Source: CAJQQY01 sp964352225
Lineage (GTDB): Bacteria; Bacteroidota; Bacteroidia; Chitinophagales; Saprospiraceae
NCBI GenBank assembly: GCA_964352225.1
Contig: CAYGRM010000060.1
Coordinates: 1 to 22,879, forward strand
Reading direction: 5' to 3'
Length of the DNA: 22,879 nt
In this document: positions 7,719-14,927 of the stretch, piece by piece
Position numbering within the stretch: the first letter of the stretch is position 1
Layout: each line of letters starts with the position of its first letter
Notes under the pieces: model-generated
The model's input: the letters and a program-made list of their open reading frames with translations, nothing else
What the model was told of the DNA's origin: nothing
Databases searched by the model: none
Program-made: the position numbers and the translations under genes

Positions 7719-8294
7719 AAAGAAACAAAAGATTTTTTAGAAAGTTTGTTAACTAGGCATGAAATATTTTTTTATGATAAAAAAGTTACAGTTGAGGCTG
7801 ATTAAAGCGTTTTTTTAGAGAAAAAAAGAGAAAAGTGAGCGTCTAGTGTAGACTTCAAATCATGTTCCTACATCTATTTCGCTTGTTGAAAGTTGTCTTT
7901 AATGACATTTTCCTTTGATTTCAGACAATCGAATCTTTTCCTAAGCATAAAATGGTGAAATTTGAGTACCCTAAGAGATAAGTATAAAGCTATCAATCAT
8001 CCTTTTATATCAACAAACTCTCTTATAAGTTTTAACCTAGGGAAATAAACTAAAAGCTGAACGTCGGTAATGTATCCGATAGTTTGGCTTTTTTAGTTTA
8101 AGGAAATGCTGATCATCTCGCTTCAATTTTTAGCTTTGCAATATATTTTGCGGGAAGTTTCTATTAAAATGGTCCTGTCTGCTAGAATACTTCGTATATT
8201 ATTTAACCAGTAGTCAAAACAGAAACTATATTTTTTTGTTTACCTTAGAAATTGAATTGAAATATTATTACTTATCATAGAGTAGCGAAAACCA
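7719..8294. other. Gene-free region between the divergent TetR and His-rich protein genes
   Basis: No credible ORF is seen. The region is AT-rich. It must hold the promoters for the minus-strand TetR-pfaA unit and the plus-strand metal-uptake-like unit, but I could not assign a convincing TTTG/TAnnTTTG promoter pair. The only strong structure is the hairpin at 8046-8100, which has no adjacent gene to terminate. Confidence 0.5.
8046..8100. terminator. Isolated bidirectional terminator-like hairpin
   Basis: Outer arms TAAACTAAAA (8046-8055) and TTTTAGTTTA (8091-8100) enclose a second helix (8056-8062 with 8082-8088, including wobble pairs) and a third (8064-8067 with 8076-8079). The right arm contains six Ts and the minus-strand copy is also T-rich, so it could work in both directions. 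It ends 195 bases before the next start codon and no ORF ends near it, which raises the possibility of a short untranslated RNA or leader ending here. Confidence 0.4.
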
Positions 8295-8696
8295 ATGTTA
8301 AATTTTTTGAATACATATCGGTCATTTTTATTTGGCTTGCTGATTTTCAGCTATGTATTTAGTGTTTTGCAAAAACCTATTTTTGAAACGTTACATCTTG
8401 CCTGCCATTTGCCTGATATTATTTTTTCAAAAGAAAAAATTCATAGTTATGATTCCCATAATTATGAAACACATGTGCACAAAAATCTAACTGCTTTTTA
8501 TGATTCCTCTGATGAAAAAGAAGAACTACCACAATCTCAAAATAAACAAGAGTCTAAAAAGAAAATTGAGATTATTGATGAAAAATATTCATCTCCATAT
8601 TACTCTAATTTTTTGGCTAAAAAGCAGTTTTTAATCAACTTACCAATTCAATTTGTTTTTATAAAAATTCCTAGTCCGCCTCCCCAGTTTGTTTAA
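8295..8696 (+). CDS. Small His-rich membrane-anchored protein, unknown function
   Basis: The 133-residue protein has one hydrophobic N-terminal segment (about 10-26), which is either an uncleaved anchor or a signal sequence. A His/Cys cluster follows (His34, Cys37, His38, His50, His55, His60, His62), then a charged Glu/Lys/Gln-rich stretch (about 72-100) and a Pro-rich end, PSPPPQF. I do not recognise a named family. It sits 128 bases upstream of a TonB-dependent receptor on the same strand. Small His-rich periplasmic proteins next to such receptors often take part in metal handling, so a copper or zinc role is an inference. ATG at 8295 is the first start and gives a plausible membrane N-terminus. 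Confidence 0.7.
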   Translation: MLNFLNTYRSFLFGLLIFSYVFSVLQKPIFETLHLACHLPDIIFSKEKIHSYDSHNYETHVHKNLTAFYDSSDEKEELPQSQNKQESKKKIEIIDEKYSSPYYSNFLAKKQFLINLPIQFVFIKIPSPPPQFV

Positions 8697-8732
8697 TTTT
8701 TAATGAAAAAGTATGGTATGGTGAAAGGAAAT

Positions 8733-8753
8733 CTAAAAGTGTTACACTTTTAG
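8733..8753. promoter_or_regulatory. Perfect 21-base palindrome upstream of the TonB receptor
   Basis: CTAAAAGTGT and ACACTTTTAG flank a single central T, a perfect dyad about 71 bases before the receptor start codon. As RNA it gives an 8-pair stem with a 5-base loop and no U-run, so an operator for a dimeric repressor fits better than a terminator. Confidence 0.4.
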
Positions 8754-8824
8754 GTTATCATCATAAGTACGTCCATGAAATTTTAATTAAGCACACTTAA
8801 ATTATTTTTATAAACAACAAAGTC

Positions 8825-11053
8825 ATGAAAAAATATATACCCCTAATTCTATTATTATTTTTAGGAAAACTAGCTACAGCCCAAAGCATCCAAGGAATTA
8901 TTTCAGATAAATTCAACTCACCCATTTCCGATGCTTACATTTTTTTAACAAAAGGAAATACTTATACTCTAAGTAATGATTTGGGAAAATTTGAAATCAA
9001 AAATGTTCAACCTACTGACACTTTAAATATCACTTTTTTAGGTTTTGAGACGCTAAAATATGCGATTAATCAAGATGATTTTGAGGAAGAAGTAAAATTT
9101 GTCTTGAAAGATGAATCTATTGATTTGAGGCAAGTGACCGTCACTAATTCGTCGAGAGCTACACACACGATAGCTGCTCTTGACCTAAAAGTAAATCCCG
9201 TAAATTCTTCCCAGGAAGTACTCCGGAAAGTGCCTGGTTTATTTATAGGTCAGCACGCTGGAGGAGGAAAAGCGGAACAAATATTTTTGCGTGGATTTGA
9301 TATTGATCACGGTACAGATATAGCCTTAACGGTAGATGGAATGCCCGTGAATATGGTTTCTCACGCCCATGGGCAAGGTTATGCAGATTTACATTTTTTG
9401 ATCCCTGAGACTATTGAAAATATAGATTTTGCCAAAGGTCCATACTATGCTGATCATGGAAATTTCACTACAGCAGGTTACGTAGATTTTAAAACAAAAG
9501 ATCAACTAGACCAAAATATTTTTGGAATGGAAATCGGTCAATTTAATACATTTAGAACGGTTGCTGCGTTGGATTTGCTAGGAAAAAAAGAAGGTCATAA
9601 CGCTTACGTAGCTTCTGAATTTTTACTCTCTGATGGACCAGTAGAGTCTCCTCAGAATTTTAAAAGAATTAATTTAATGGGAAAATATACCTTGGATTTA
9701 AAGAACCAAGATAAGTTTTCTGTGCTATTTTCTCACTTTCAAAGTAAGTGGGATGCTTCTGGACAAATTCCACAGCGGTTAGTGGATAACGGTACTATTT
9801 CTCGTTTTGGAAGTGTGGATGATACGGAAGGTGGAAATACTAGCCGAACTAATTTTGCGCTATCTCATACTAAGATTATTAGCAACAAGTCATTTTTAAA
9901 ATCTAATTTCTTTTTCAGTAATTATGATTTTGAGTTATTTTCTAATTTTACGTTTTTCCTAGATGATACGATTAATGGTGATCAGATTCGACAGTATGAG
10001 CAGCGAAATATTTTTGGATTAAACAGTACTTTATTCCAAAGTCACAGTTTAGAAAATGCTGATTTGGAAATGAGCTACGGAGTGGGATTACGATATGATG
10101 ATGTTAACGATAACGAACTAGCACACACCGCCAACCGAAAAACGGTGATTGAGCAATTTGCTTTGGGGGAAGTGGATGAAGCTAATTTTTACGCCTTCGT
10201 GAATGCCGAATTTGATTTTGGTAAATGGGTTATTAATCCAAGTGTACGTTTAGATGCTTTCACTTTTGATTATCAAGATCGGTTGGCTCCAACTTATACG
10301 AGTTTGTCACAACAAAAAGCGATAGTTTCGCCACAAGTTAAGGTAGTTTATAATCCAAGTCCCACTTGGCAGTTATTTGTGAAAGGAGGAAAAGGATTTC
10401 ACTCCAATGATACTCGAGTAGTCGTTGCACAAGATGGTAAGCAAATATTGCCTGCGGCTTATGGTGCTGACTTGGGTGCAGTATGGAAACCATTACCAAG
10501 ATTATGGGTAAATGGTGCATTATGGCATTTGTATTTGGAGCAAGAATTTGTGTACGTGGGAGATGCTGGAATCGTGGAGCCAAGTGGAGAAACTCGTCGT
10601 CAAGGGGTTGATTTTGGAATACGGTATCAGTTAGGTGACTATCTTTTTTTCAATGCAGATGTGAATTATACTTATGCCAGAGCTCTTAATGAAGAGGAAG
10701 GAGCAGATTATATTCCATTAGCTCCAGACTTGACCTCAGTAGGTGGATTATCATATCAACACCCTAATGGGTTTTCGGGAGGGCTCCGTTATCGGTATAT
10801 CAAAGATCGTCCTGCTAATGAGGATAATTCGATAGTTGCGGAAGGATATTTTGTCTTAGATATGAATGCAAATTATACGTTCAAAAATATCACTCTTGGA
10901 ATAAACATTGAAAATTTATTGGATACGGAGTGGAATGAGGCACAATTTGCAACGGAATCAAGATTACGTAATGAACCTGAATCAGTTGAAGAAATTCATT
11001 TTACACCAGGTGTCCCTTTCTTTTTGAGAGGGAGTGTGAAATATTCATTTTAG
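8825..11053 (+). CDS. TonB-dependent outer-membrane receptor, probably for metal or metal complex
   Basis: The 742-residue protein has a signal peptide (1-20, ending ATAQ), a carboxypeptidase-D regulatory-like domain (about 21-95), a TonB plug (about 110-225) and a 22-strand-type beta barrel ending in Phe, as expected for outer-membrane insertion by the BAM complex. The plug is unusually rich in conserved-looking His: DHGTD (His162), SHAHGQGYADLHF (His180, His182, His190) and YADHG (His211). No SusD partner follows, so this is not a typical glycan SusC. The His pattern and the His-rich small protein directly upstream point to uptake of a transition metal or its chelate; the exact substrate is unknown. 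A strong hairpin terminator follows two bases after the stop. Confidence 0.88.
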   Translation: MKKYIPLILLLFLGKLATAQSIQGIISDKFNSPISDAYIFLTKGNTYTLSNDLGKFEIKNVQPTDTLNITFLGFETLKYAINQDDFEEEVKFVLKDESIDLRQVTVTNSSRATHTIAALDLKVNPVNSSQEVLRKVPGLFIGQHAGGGKAEQIFLRGFDIDHGTDIALTVDGMPVNMVSHAHGQGYADLHFLIPETIENIDFAKGPYYADHGNFTTAGYVDFKTKDQLDQNIFGMEIGQFNTFRTVAALDLLGKKEGHNAYVASEFLLSDGPVESPQNFKRINLMGKYTLDLKNQDKFSVLFSHFQSKWDASGQIPQRLVDNGTISRFGSVDDTEGGNTSRTNFALSHTKIISNKSFLKSNFFFSNYDFELFSNFTFFLDDTINGDQIRQYEQRNIFGLNSTLFQSHSLENADLEMSYGVGLRYDDVNDNELAHTANRKTVIEQFALGEVDEANFYAFVNAEFDFGKWVINPSVRLDAFTFDYQDRLAPTYTSLSQQKAIVSPQVKVVYNPSPTWQLFVKGGKGFHSNDTRVVVAQDGKQILPAAYGADLGAVWKPLPRLWVNGALWHLYLEQEFVYVGDAGIVEPSGETRRQGVDFGIRYQLGDYLFFNADVNYTYARALNEEEGADYIPLAPDLTSVGGLSYQHPNGFSGGLRYRYIKDRPANEDNSIVAEGYFVLDMNANYTFKNITLGINIENLLDTEWNEAQFATESRLRNEPESVEEIHFTPGVPFFLRGSVKYSF

Positions 11054-11054
11054 T

Positions 11055-11094
11055 TTTGAAAAGTTGGAGGTTCTTGAGCCTCCAACTTTTCAAA
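11055..11094. terminator. Bidirectional terminator between convergent genes
   Basis: A perfect 16-base stem (11055-11070 with 11079-11094) has an 8-base loop. T-rich and A-rich stem ends give U-runs in both directions. It sits between the stops of the plus-strand TonB receptor and the minus-strand secreted protein, ideal for ending both transcripts. Confidence 0.85.
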
Positions 11095-11106
11095 TTCAAA
11101 GAAAGG

Positions 11107-12534
11107 TTAGTTACTAATTTGGAATAATACACCTGTTCCCGATGAGGAAGGCATTCCTAAAGTATTATTATTCGCAGATCTAGCTAAACCGGTTTCTCCA
11201 ACTGGAAGGGCTGCACCAAGGGAATTTAAAATATTAGCATTCAAAGCTTCTGGAATTGGGCTCAGATCAAGAGGTAATGGGGTAGCACTATTGGTGGATG
11301 TAATCATAATCTGACCATCATTATCAACAATTATATTTTCTACAACGTTTGTCCACGTCAATATGCCTGTACCATCCGAAACGGGTACTGACCCATCATT
11401 TCCTATTAGACCTGCACCAGTTAATGCAATTTCATATGGAGTACCTGAAGAACCATCGCCAGTAACGGTAATACTTGCATTTTCTGCTTGTATATTTGCT
11501 TTAAGGTCAGAAAGATCAACTAGTGTCGCATCTCCATCAACATCTGTAAAAGTTAAGGTATTGGTAGCTGAGGTATAACTTATGGTGGCATCTGACTCAA
11601 AGGAAAGGGTAACTACTCCGTCTGTAGTGGAGGAAGTTAATTCCGTTTCAGGAGTTAAAATGCTTGTAATAGGATCAACTAATGATGAAATATCTACTCT
11701 AATCCAATGCGTACCAGCTGTGATACCGTTATAGTCAGTTCCTGAGAGATCATAAAAATAAGCAACTTGCGCATCGGCATCATAAGCAATATTCCCTTCT
11801 TTTGCAGAAATAGTATTTAAGAGTAAATTCTCATTTGGATTTCCAGCAACATGAATAATACCTGCACCACCAGTCTCACTCACTCTAAGAACTTCTGATA
11901 TTCCATAGAAAGGTAAGCTATTAGAATTACTAGCTTGAGAGCGATTTTCCCAGAAATTCAATTCTGCTTTTGCGAGTCCGAGTATTACATTACTTGCTCC
12001 TAAATATCTTGAAGAGTGGGCAGTTCCATTATTAGTTGTTCCAGTCCAAACTGCCGTCCACGTAGTCCAAATGGGAGTCGAAACGGAAGAATTATTTCCA
12101 TTTTCATCTATATCGATTCGAGTATCGACTGCACCATCCCACAGATCTGCCAAATTATTTGCCACGACTTCTGATCCATTGGTCAAAAAAATCGCTCCAT
12201 CAGTATCCGAATTAGCTGTAAAAGTATTGTCTCTGGCATCAACGGTATTAGTAGATCCGATCGCATACCAGTTCACAGAACCTAATCCCGCAGAGTTTGC
12301 AGCATTTTGTACGTGCGTATTGTAGTCGCCGATTGAACTAGAGCTAGCGTCTCGAGTAGTACTAGAAACAAATACTAGTCGATAAGTATCGCCGTCTACC
12401 CAAGGAAGTCCCGTGTAAGGATTGGTTCCACCATTCGCAGTTAGATCAAGTATGCCCAGCTGTGATTTTAGTTGACCTTGTGCATACTGAGATAGTAAAA
12501 CAAGAGTTACAATAATAATTAGTGATCTAGTCAT
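11107..12534 (-). CDS. Secreted protein of unknown function with adhesin-like C-terminal region
   Basis: The 475-residue protein has a signal peptide (about 1-21, ending YAQGQ). Residues about 25-225 contain a region with GDTYRLVFVSSTTRDA, VNWYAIGST, VDARDN and LADLWDG. This resembles an uncharacterised extracellular module I have seen in secreted proteins of marine and environmental bacteria, but I cannot name it. The C-terminal 200 residues are rich in Thr, Ser, Asp and Gly, with phrases such as TGDGSSGTPY typical of repetitive Bacteroidota surface proteins. I see no type IX secretion C-terminal signal and no catalytic motif. The protein is probably periplasmic or extracellular. It is divergent from the 206-residue secreted protein and convergent with the TonB receptor. 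Confidence 0.7.
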   Translation of the reverse strand: MTRSLIIIVTLVLLSQYAQGQLKSQLGILDLTANGGTNPYTGLPWVDGDTYRLVFVSSTTRDASSSSIGDYNTHVQNAANSAGLGSVNWYAIGSTNTVDARDNTFTANSDTDGAIFLTNGSEVVANNLADLWDGAVDTRIDIDENGNNSSVSTPIWTTWTAVWTGTTNNGTAHSSRYLGASNVILGLAKAELNFWENRSQASNSNSLPFYGISEVLRVSETGGAGIIHVAGNPNENLLLNTISAKEGNIAYDADAQVAYFYDLSGTDYNGITAGTHWIRVDISSLVDPITSILTPETELTSSTTDGVVTLSFESDATISYTSATNTLTFTDVDGDATLVDLSDLKANIQAENASITVTGDGSSGTPYEIALTGAGLIGNDGSVPVSDGTGILTWTNVVENIIVDNDGQIMITSTNSATPLPLDLSPIPEALNANILNSLGAALPVGETGLARSANNNTLGMPSSSGTGVLFQISN

Positions 12535-12605
12535 CTTATGTTTGAAATATCTTTTATATAGTTTATTTATACCAACTTTTTATAATGTTTGTTGCAGTAA
12601 AAAGT

Positions 12606-12625
12606 CAGTATAGTCAACTATACTG
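12606..12625. promoter_or_regulatory. Perfect 20-base dyad in the divergent promoter region
   Basis: CAGTATAGT and ACTATACTG are perfect inverted 9-base arms around CA. The dyad lies about 70 bases upstream of the minus-strand secreted protein and 280 bases upstream of the plus-strand one. Its symmetry and lack of a U-run suggest a protein-binding site, most likely for the minus-strand gene. The rest of this 372-base gap (12535-12906) holds only the hairpin at 12847-12874 and AT-rich sequence. Confidence 0.45.
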
Positions 12626-12846
12626 AGGTATACTTTGTGGGAAAATCTAGATGATTAAATGAGCCAAAGTGAGAAGAGGATATATTTTTTACTACAGATG
12701 CAGTTTTTTTGAGGGAAGTTGAAAATTAATTGCGAGCTGAACACCTTGTAAACATTGGGTTTATTTCCATGTTTCAAAAAATGTTAAGAAAAGATTAAAA
12801 TTTTTCATTTCGGAGTGAACATAATTGAAGCTTCTAGGTTGTAATA

Positions 12847-12874
12847 GTAAAGCTATCAATAATTGTAGCTTTAC
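12847..12874 (+). promoter_or_regulatory. Hairpin in the leader of the 206-residue protein gene
   Basis: GTAAAGCTA (12847-12855) plus CAAT (12857-12860) pair with ATTG plus TAGCTTTAC (12862-12874), with one bulged T and a minimal loop. It ends 32 bases before the start codon. It may be an operator dyad or an mRNA 5' hairpin; the sequence alone cannot decide. Confidence 0.35.
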
Positions 12875-12906
12875 AACAATTTCTTCACTTTTTAAAATGA
12901 GTAATC

Positions 12907-13527
12907 ATGAAAAATACCATTTTTTTCTTAACCACAATTTTTGTTCTTCAATCTAGTACATTCATGTTTGGGCAAAATAGTAACTCATTGCCAGAAGATT
13001 TTCAACTGATTAAAATTCATCAATTAGATTTAGCCTCTGCTGAAATGATGAGTATTGTAACAATGATGTTGGAAAAACCAAGTTTGCTTAATCGTGAAGA
13101 TCAAATAGTTTTTGCCCTTGAAAATAATATAATTGATCGACCTATTCGCTCTTTTGAAGTGGTCATTGATATTACTATAGCAAGTGAAACGAATGAATCA
13201 AATTGGAATTCACCCAATTTTCCTACAGCCGCTCATCAAGAGTTCCTTTCAGCTGCAAGTGTTCAACAATTTGAAAACTTACATGCGATCAATTCTACTA
13301 AAGAGATGAGATGGAACGCTTATGAACCAATTGCAACTAATATTTTACTGCAAAATTTTATAGGAGAAAATGTGAAATCCTTTATGCAACCTTCAGATAT
13401 ATTTCGTTGGATAGAGTTGGAAAGTAATGAATGGATTCCAAATGAAATTAAACCAATTCCGACTAATAACTTTCAAATTATGGAATGGCAAGGTCAACTT
13501 GGGGTAGGAGTGGGAAGTTATTATTAG
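12907..13527 (+). CDS. Secreted hypothetical protein
   Basis: The 206-residue protein begins with a clear signal peptide (about 1-23, hydrophobic core ending FMFGQ). The mature part has no Cys, no repeats and no recognisable catalytic motif. It is moderately acidic with scattered Trp residues and ends in a Gly/Val-rich stretch, GVGVGSYY. I do not recognise the family. It is a single-gene unit: a promoter region with hairpin on the left and a strong hairpin terminator 55 bases past its stop. The divergent neighbour is also secreted, so co-regulation across the shared gap is possible but unproven. Confidence 0.65.
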   Translation: MKNTIFFLTTIFVLQSSTFMFGQNSNSLPEDFQLIKIHQLDLASAEMMSIVTMMLEKPSLLNREDQIVFALENNIIDRPIRSFEVVIDITIASETNESNWNSPNFPTAAHQEFLSAASVQQFENLHAINSTKEMRWNAYEPIATNILLQNFIGENVKSFMQPSDIFRWIELESNEWIPNEIKPIPTNNFQIMEWQGQLGVGVGSYY

Positions 13528-13581
13528 AAAAGCATAATTGTGTATTAGATCTTAACTATCATACTGGTCAAATTTTATAAG

Positions 13582-13634
13582 TTAACCTCAATAGTATTTT
13601 GAACATTTAAATACTATTTGAGGTTAATCTTTTT
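13582..13634 (+). terminator. Rho-independent terminator after the secreted hypothetical gene
   Basis: An 18-base stem with one bulged T (13582-13599 with 13609-13627) has a 9-base loop and is followed by TCTTTTT. It is placed to end the transcript of the 206-residue protein. Confidence 0.8.
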
Positions 13635-13666
13635 AGACACCTTAATGAACAAAAAAATCAAACACC

Positions 13667-13963
13667 ATGAGAAATTACGATAATCTAGTCGAAGCGTTCA
13701 AAGATCTTAAATCTAAAGGTTATACTTACGATTTTAATTTGTTGGACAAAAGCCTTCGTTGTGAAAAACTAAACAAAGATTTTTCTCCAGTAGAGTTTAA
13801 TGTAGAAGAAGTGATTCATTTTGAGGGGGGTGATAGTAGTGCAGAATCTCGATCCATTCTTTATGTCATCGAAACGAGTGGTGGAATCAAAGGGACACTT
13901 TTGACGACTAATTCGATTTACCATAATAATTTATCGAAGGAGCTGATTGAGAAGCTTCGGTAG
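13667..13963 (+). CDS. Small conserved Bacteroidota protein of unknown function
   Basis: The 98-residue soluble protein has no signal peptide. It matches, by its layout, a short family common in Bacteroidota: an N-terminal YDNLVEAFKDLKSKGYTYDF segment, a central VEEVIHFEGGDSS segment, then VIETSGGIKGTLLTT and a C-terminal helix. As I recall, database entries for this family are often labelled phosphoribosylpyrophosphate synthetase; at this length, and without the PRPP-binding or ATP-binding motifs, that label is not supported here. It is flanked on both sides by intrinsic terminators, so it is transcribed alone. Start ATG at 13667 lies 33 bases after the preceding T-run, so its promoter probably overlaps that terminator. 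Confidence 0.8.
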   Translation: MRNYDNLVEAFKDLKSKGYTYDFNLLDKSLRCEKLNKDFSPVEFNVEEVIHFEGGDSSAESRSILYVIETSGGIKGTLLTTNSIYHNNLSKELIEKLR

Positions 13964-13989
13964 TCAGGCTTCATTTTTTATAATTAGGG

Positions 13990-14029
13990 AAAGGCTAAAT
14001 ATTGTTTTATGCAATATTTAGCCTTTTTT
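13990..14029 (+). terminator. Rho-independent terminator after the 98-residue protein gene
   Basis: GGCTAAATATTG (13993-14004) and CAATATTTAGCC (14012-14023) form a perfect stem, extendable to 15 pairs with flanking A and T. It has a 7-base loop and is followed by six Ts. It is a textbook intrinsic terminator 27 bases after the stop codon. Confidence 0.9.
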
Positions 14030-14069
14030 ATTTTATAGAAATTGAGAGTTATTTCTCAAGGTTCTTAAG

Positions 14070-14132
14070 CATTTCCAACCATTTTATCCCTATCTTCAAA
14101 AAAATAGAAAACCCCACAACCATTTCCAACCA
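14070..14132. repeat. Two direct copies of CATTTCCAACCA upstream of the sigma operon
   Basis: The 12-mer occurs at 14070-14081 and again at 14121-14132, spaced 51 bases start to start. It lies 235-297 bases before the sigma start codon. The repeats could be activator sites or chance similarity in an AT-rich stretch. Confidence 0.35.
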
Positions 14133-14196
14133 AATTGTCGTTGTCTTAATTGTAGTCGAAAAACACCGAAAATTTTAATAAGAAAGTTTTCACAAC

Positions 14197-14238
14197 TATT
14201 TAGAAGTTCTATTCATCTTGAAAGTAAACTTCTAAATA
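14197..14238. repeat. 12-base inverted repeat in the sigma-operon upstream region
   Basis: TATTTAGAAGTT (14197-14208) and AACTTCTAAATA (14227-14238) are perfect inverted copies with an 18-base spacer. It lies about 130 bases before the sigma start codon, just ahead of the long hairpin, and may be an operator or leader stem. Confidence 0.5.
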
Positions 14239-14247
14239 TTTAAACCA

Positions 14248-14353
14248 TTCTTGAACGAGTTTTTTGGTCAAGTTAAAATGGAAATCAAAAACGACCGAAG
14301 GAAGTGTTGATTTTCATTTTAACTTGACTCAAAACAAAAAACTAGTTTAAGAA
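14248..14353. repeat. 106-base extended hairpin directly upstream of the ECF sigma gene
   Basis: The inner arms 14267-14288 and 14307-14328 match at 21 of 22 positions around an 18-base loop. The outer arms 14248-14266 and 14335-14353 match at 17 of 19, separated on the right by six unpaired bases. The element ends 13 bases before the sigma start codon. If transcribed it would be a dominant leader structure able to mask the start region; alternatively it is a palindromic mobile element. The rest of the gap 14030-14366 shows no ORF. Confidence 0.75.
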
Positions 14354-14366
14354 TAAATAAGCATTA

Positions 14367-14927
14367 ATGCATTACTCACAACAAAGTACAGACGAAGCCT
14401 TAATCCAGGGATGTCGAGAGCAAAATCGGCTCGCACAGAAGTACCTCTACACGAAGTACTATGGGCGAATGGTCGTGATTTGCAAGCGATACACCAAGAA
14501 TGAGGACGAAGCAATTGATGTACTGAATCGTGCTTTTTTAAAAATTTTCAATGCAATTGGCGACTACAAAGCAACAGGTACATTGAGTGGATGGATGGCT
14601 CGAATTGTTTTTAATACTTCCATCGATTATATCCGCCAAAACAAACGCTACAATAAAGCTATGGATTTCAATACAGAACGGGATGTGCAAATTGCTCCCG
14701 AAATTATCGACCAATTAGTAGCCGAAGATTTGTACCAAGCTTTACATCAATTGCCTGATACGGTGCGCGCCGTTTTTTCACTTTACGTACTCGATGGTTA
14801 TAAACATCGGGAAATTGCCGAACTGCTCGACATTAGCATTAACACGTCCAAGTGGCATTTATCAACTGCAAAAAAAAACTTGCAGCAATTATTAAAAAAC
14901 TACGATAGGAGTCGTATTGCGATATGA
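14367..14927 (+). CDS. ECF (extracytoplasmic function) RNA polymerase sigma factor
   Basis: The 186-residue protein has sigma-70 region 2 (about 22-95, with DEAIDVLNRAFLKIF and SGWMARIVFNTSIDYIR) and region 4 (about 120-175, a helix-turn-helix around HREIAELLDISINTSKWHLS). It lacks regions 1 and 3, as is normal for ECF factors. It would direct RNA polymerase to a small regulon, often including its own operon. Its TGA stop overlaps the next ATG as ATGA, so translation of the downstream transmembrane protein is likely coupled. That partner has an anti-sigma-like cytoplasmic tail, so the pair probably forms a sigma/anti-sigma switch (inference). A long hairpin sits right in front of the start codon. 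Confidence 0.92.
   Translation: MHYSQQSTDEALIQGCREQNRLAQKYLYTKYYGRMVVICKRYTKNEDEAIDVLNRAFLKIFNAIGDYKATGTLSGWMARIVFNTSIDYIRQNKRYNKAMDFNTERDVQIAPEIIDQLVAEDLYQALHQLPDTVRAVFSLYVLDGYKHREIAELLDISINTSKWHLSTAKKNLQQLLKNYDRSRIAI

Noticed and set aside
8100..8294. Possible cobalamin or other riboswitch ahead of the His-rich protein/TonB receptor genes
   Set aside because: I found no B12-box-like or other conserved riboswitch core, only a terminator-like hairpin farther upstream.
8825..11053. SusC/SusD-type glycan uptake locus
   Set aside because: There is no SusD gene, and the receptor is short (742 residues) with a His-rich plug unlike SusC proteins.
11107..12534. Type IX secretion C-terminal domain in the secreted protein
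   Set aside because: The last 80 residues lack the usual beta-sandwich signal with a Gly-x-Tyr and Lys-rich ending.
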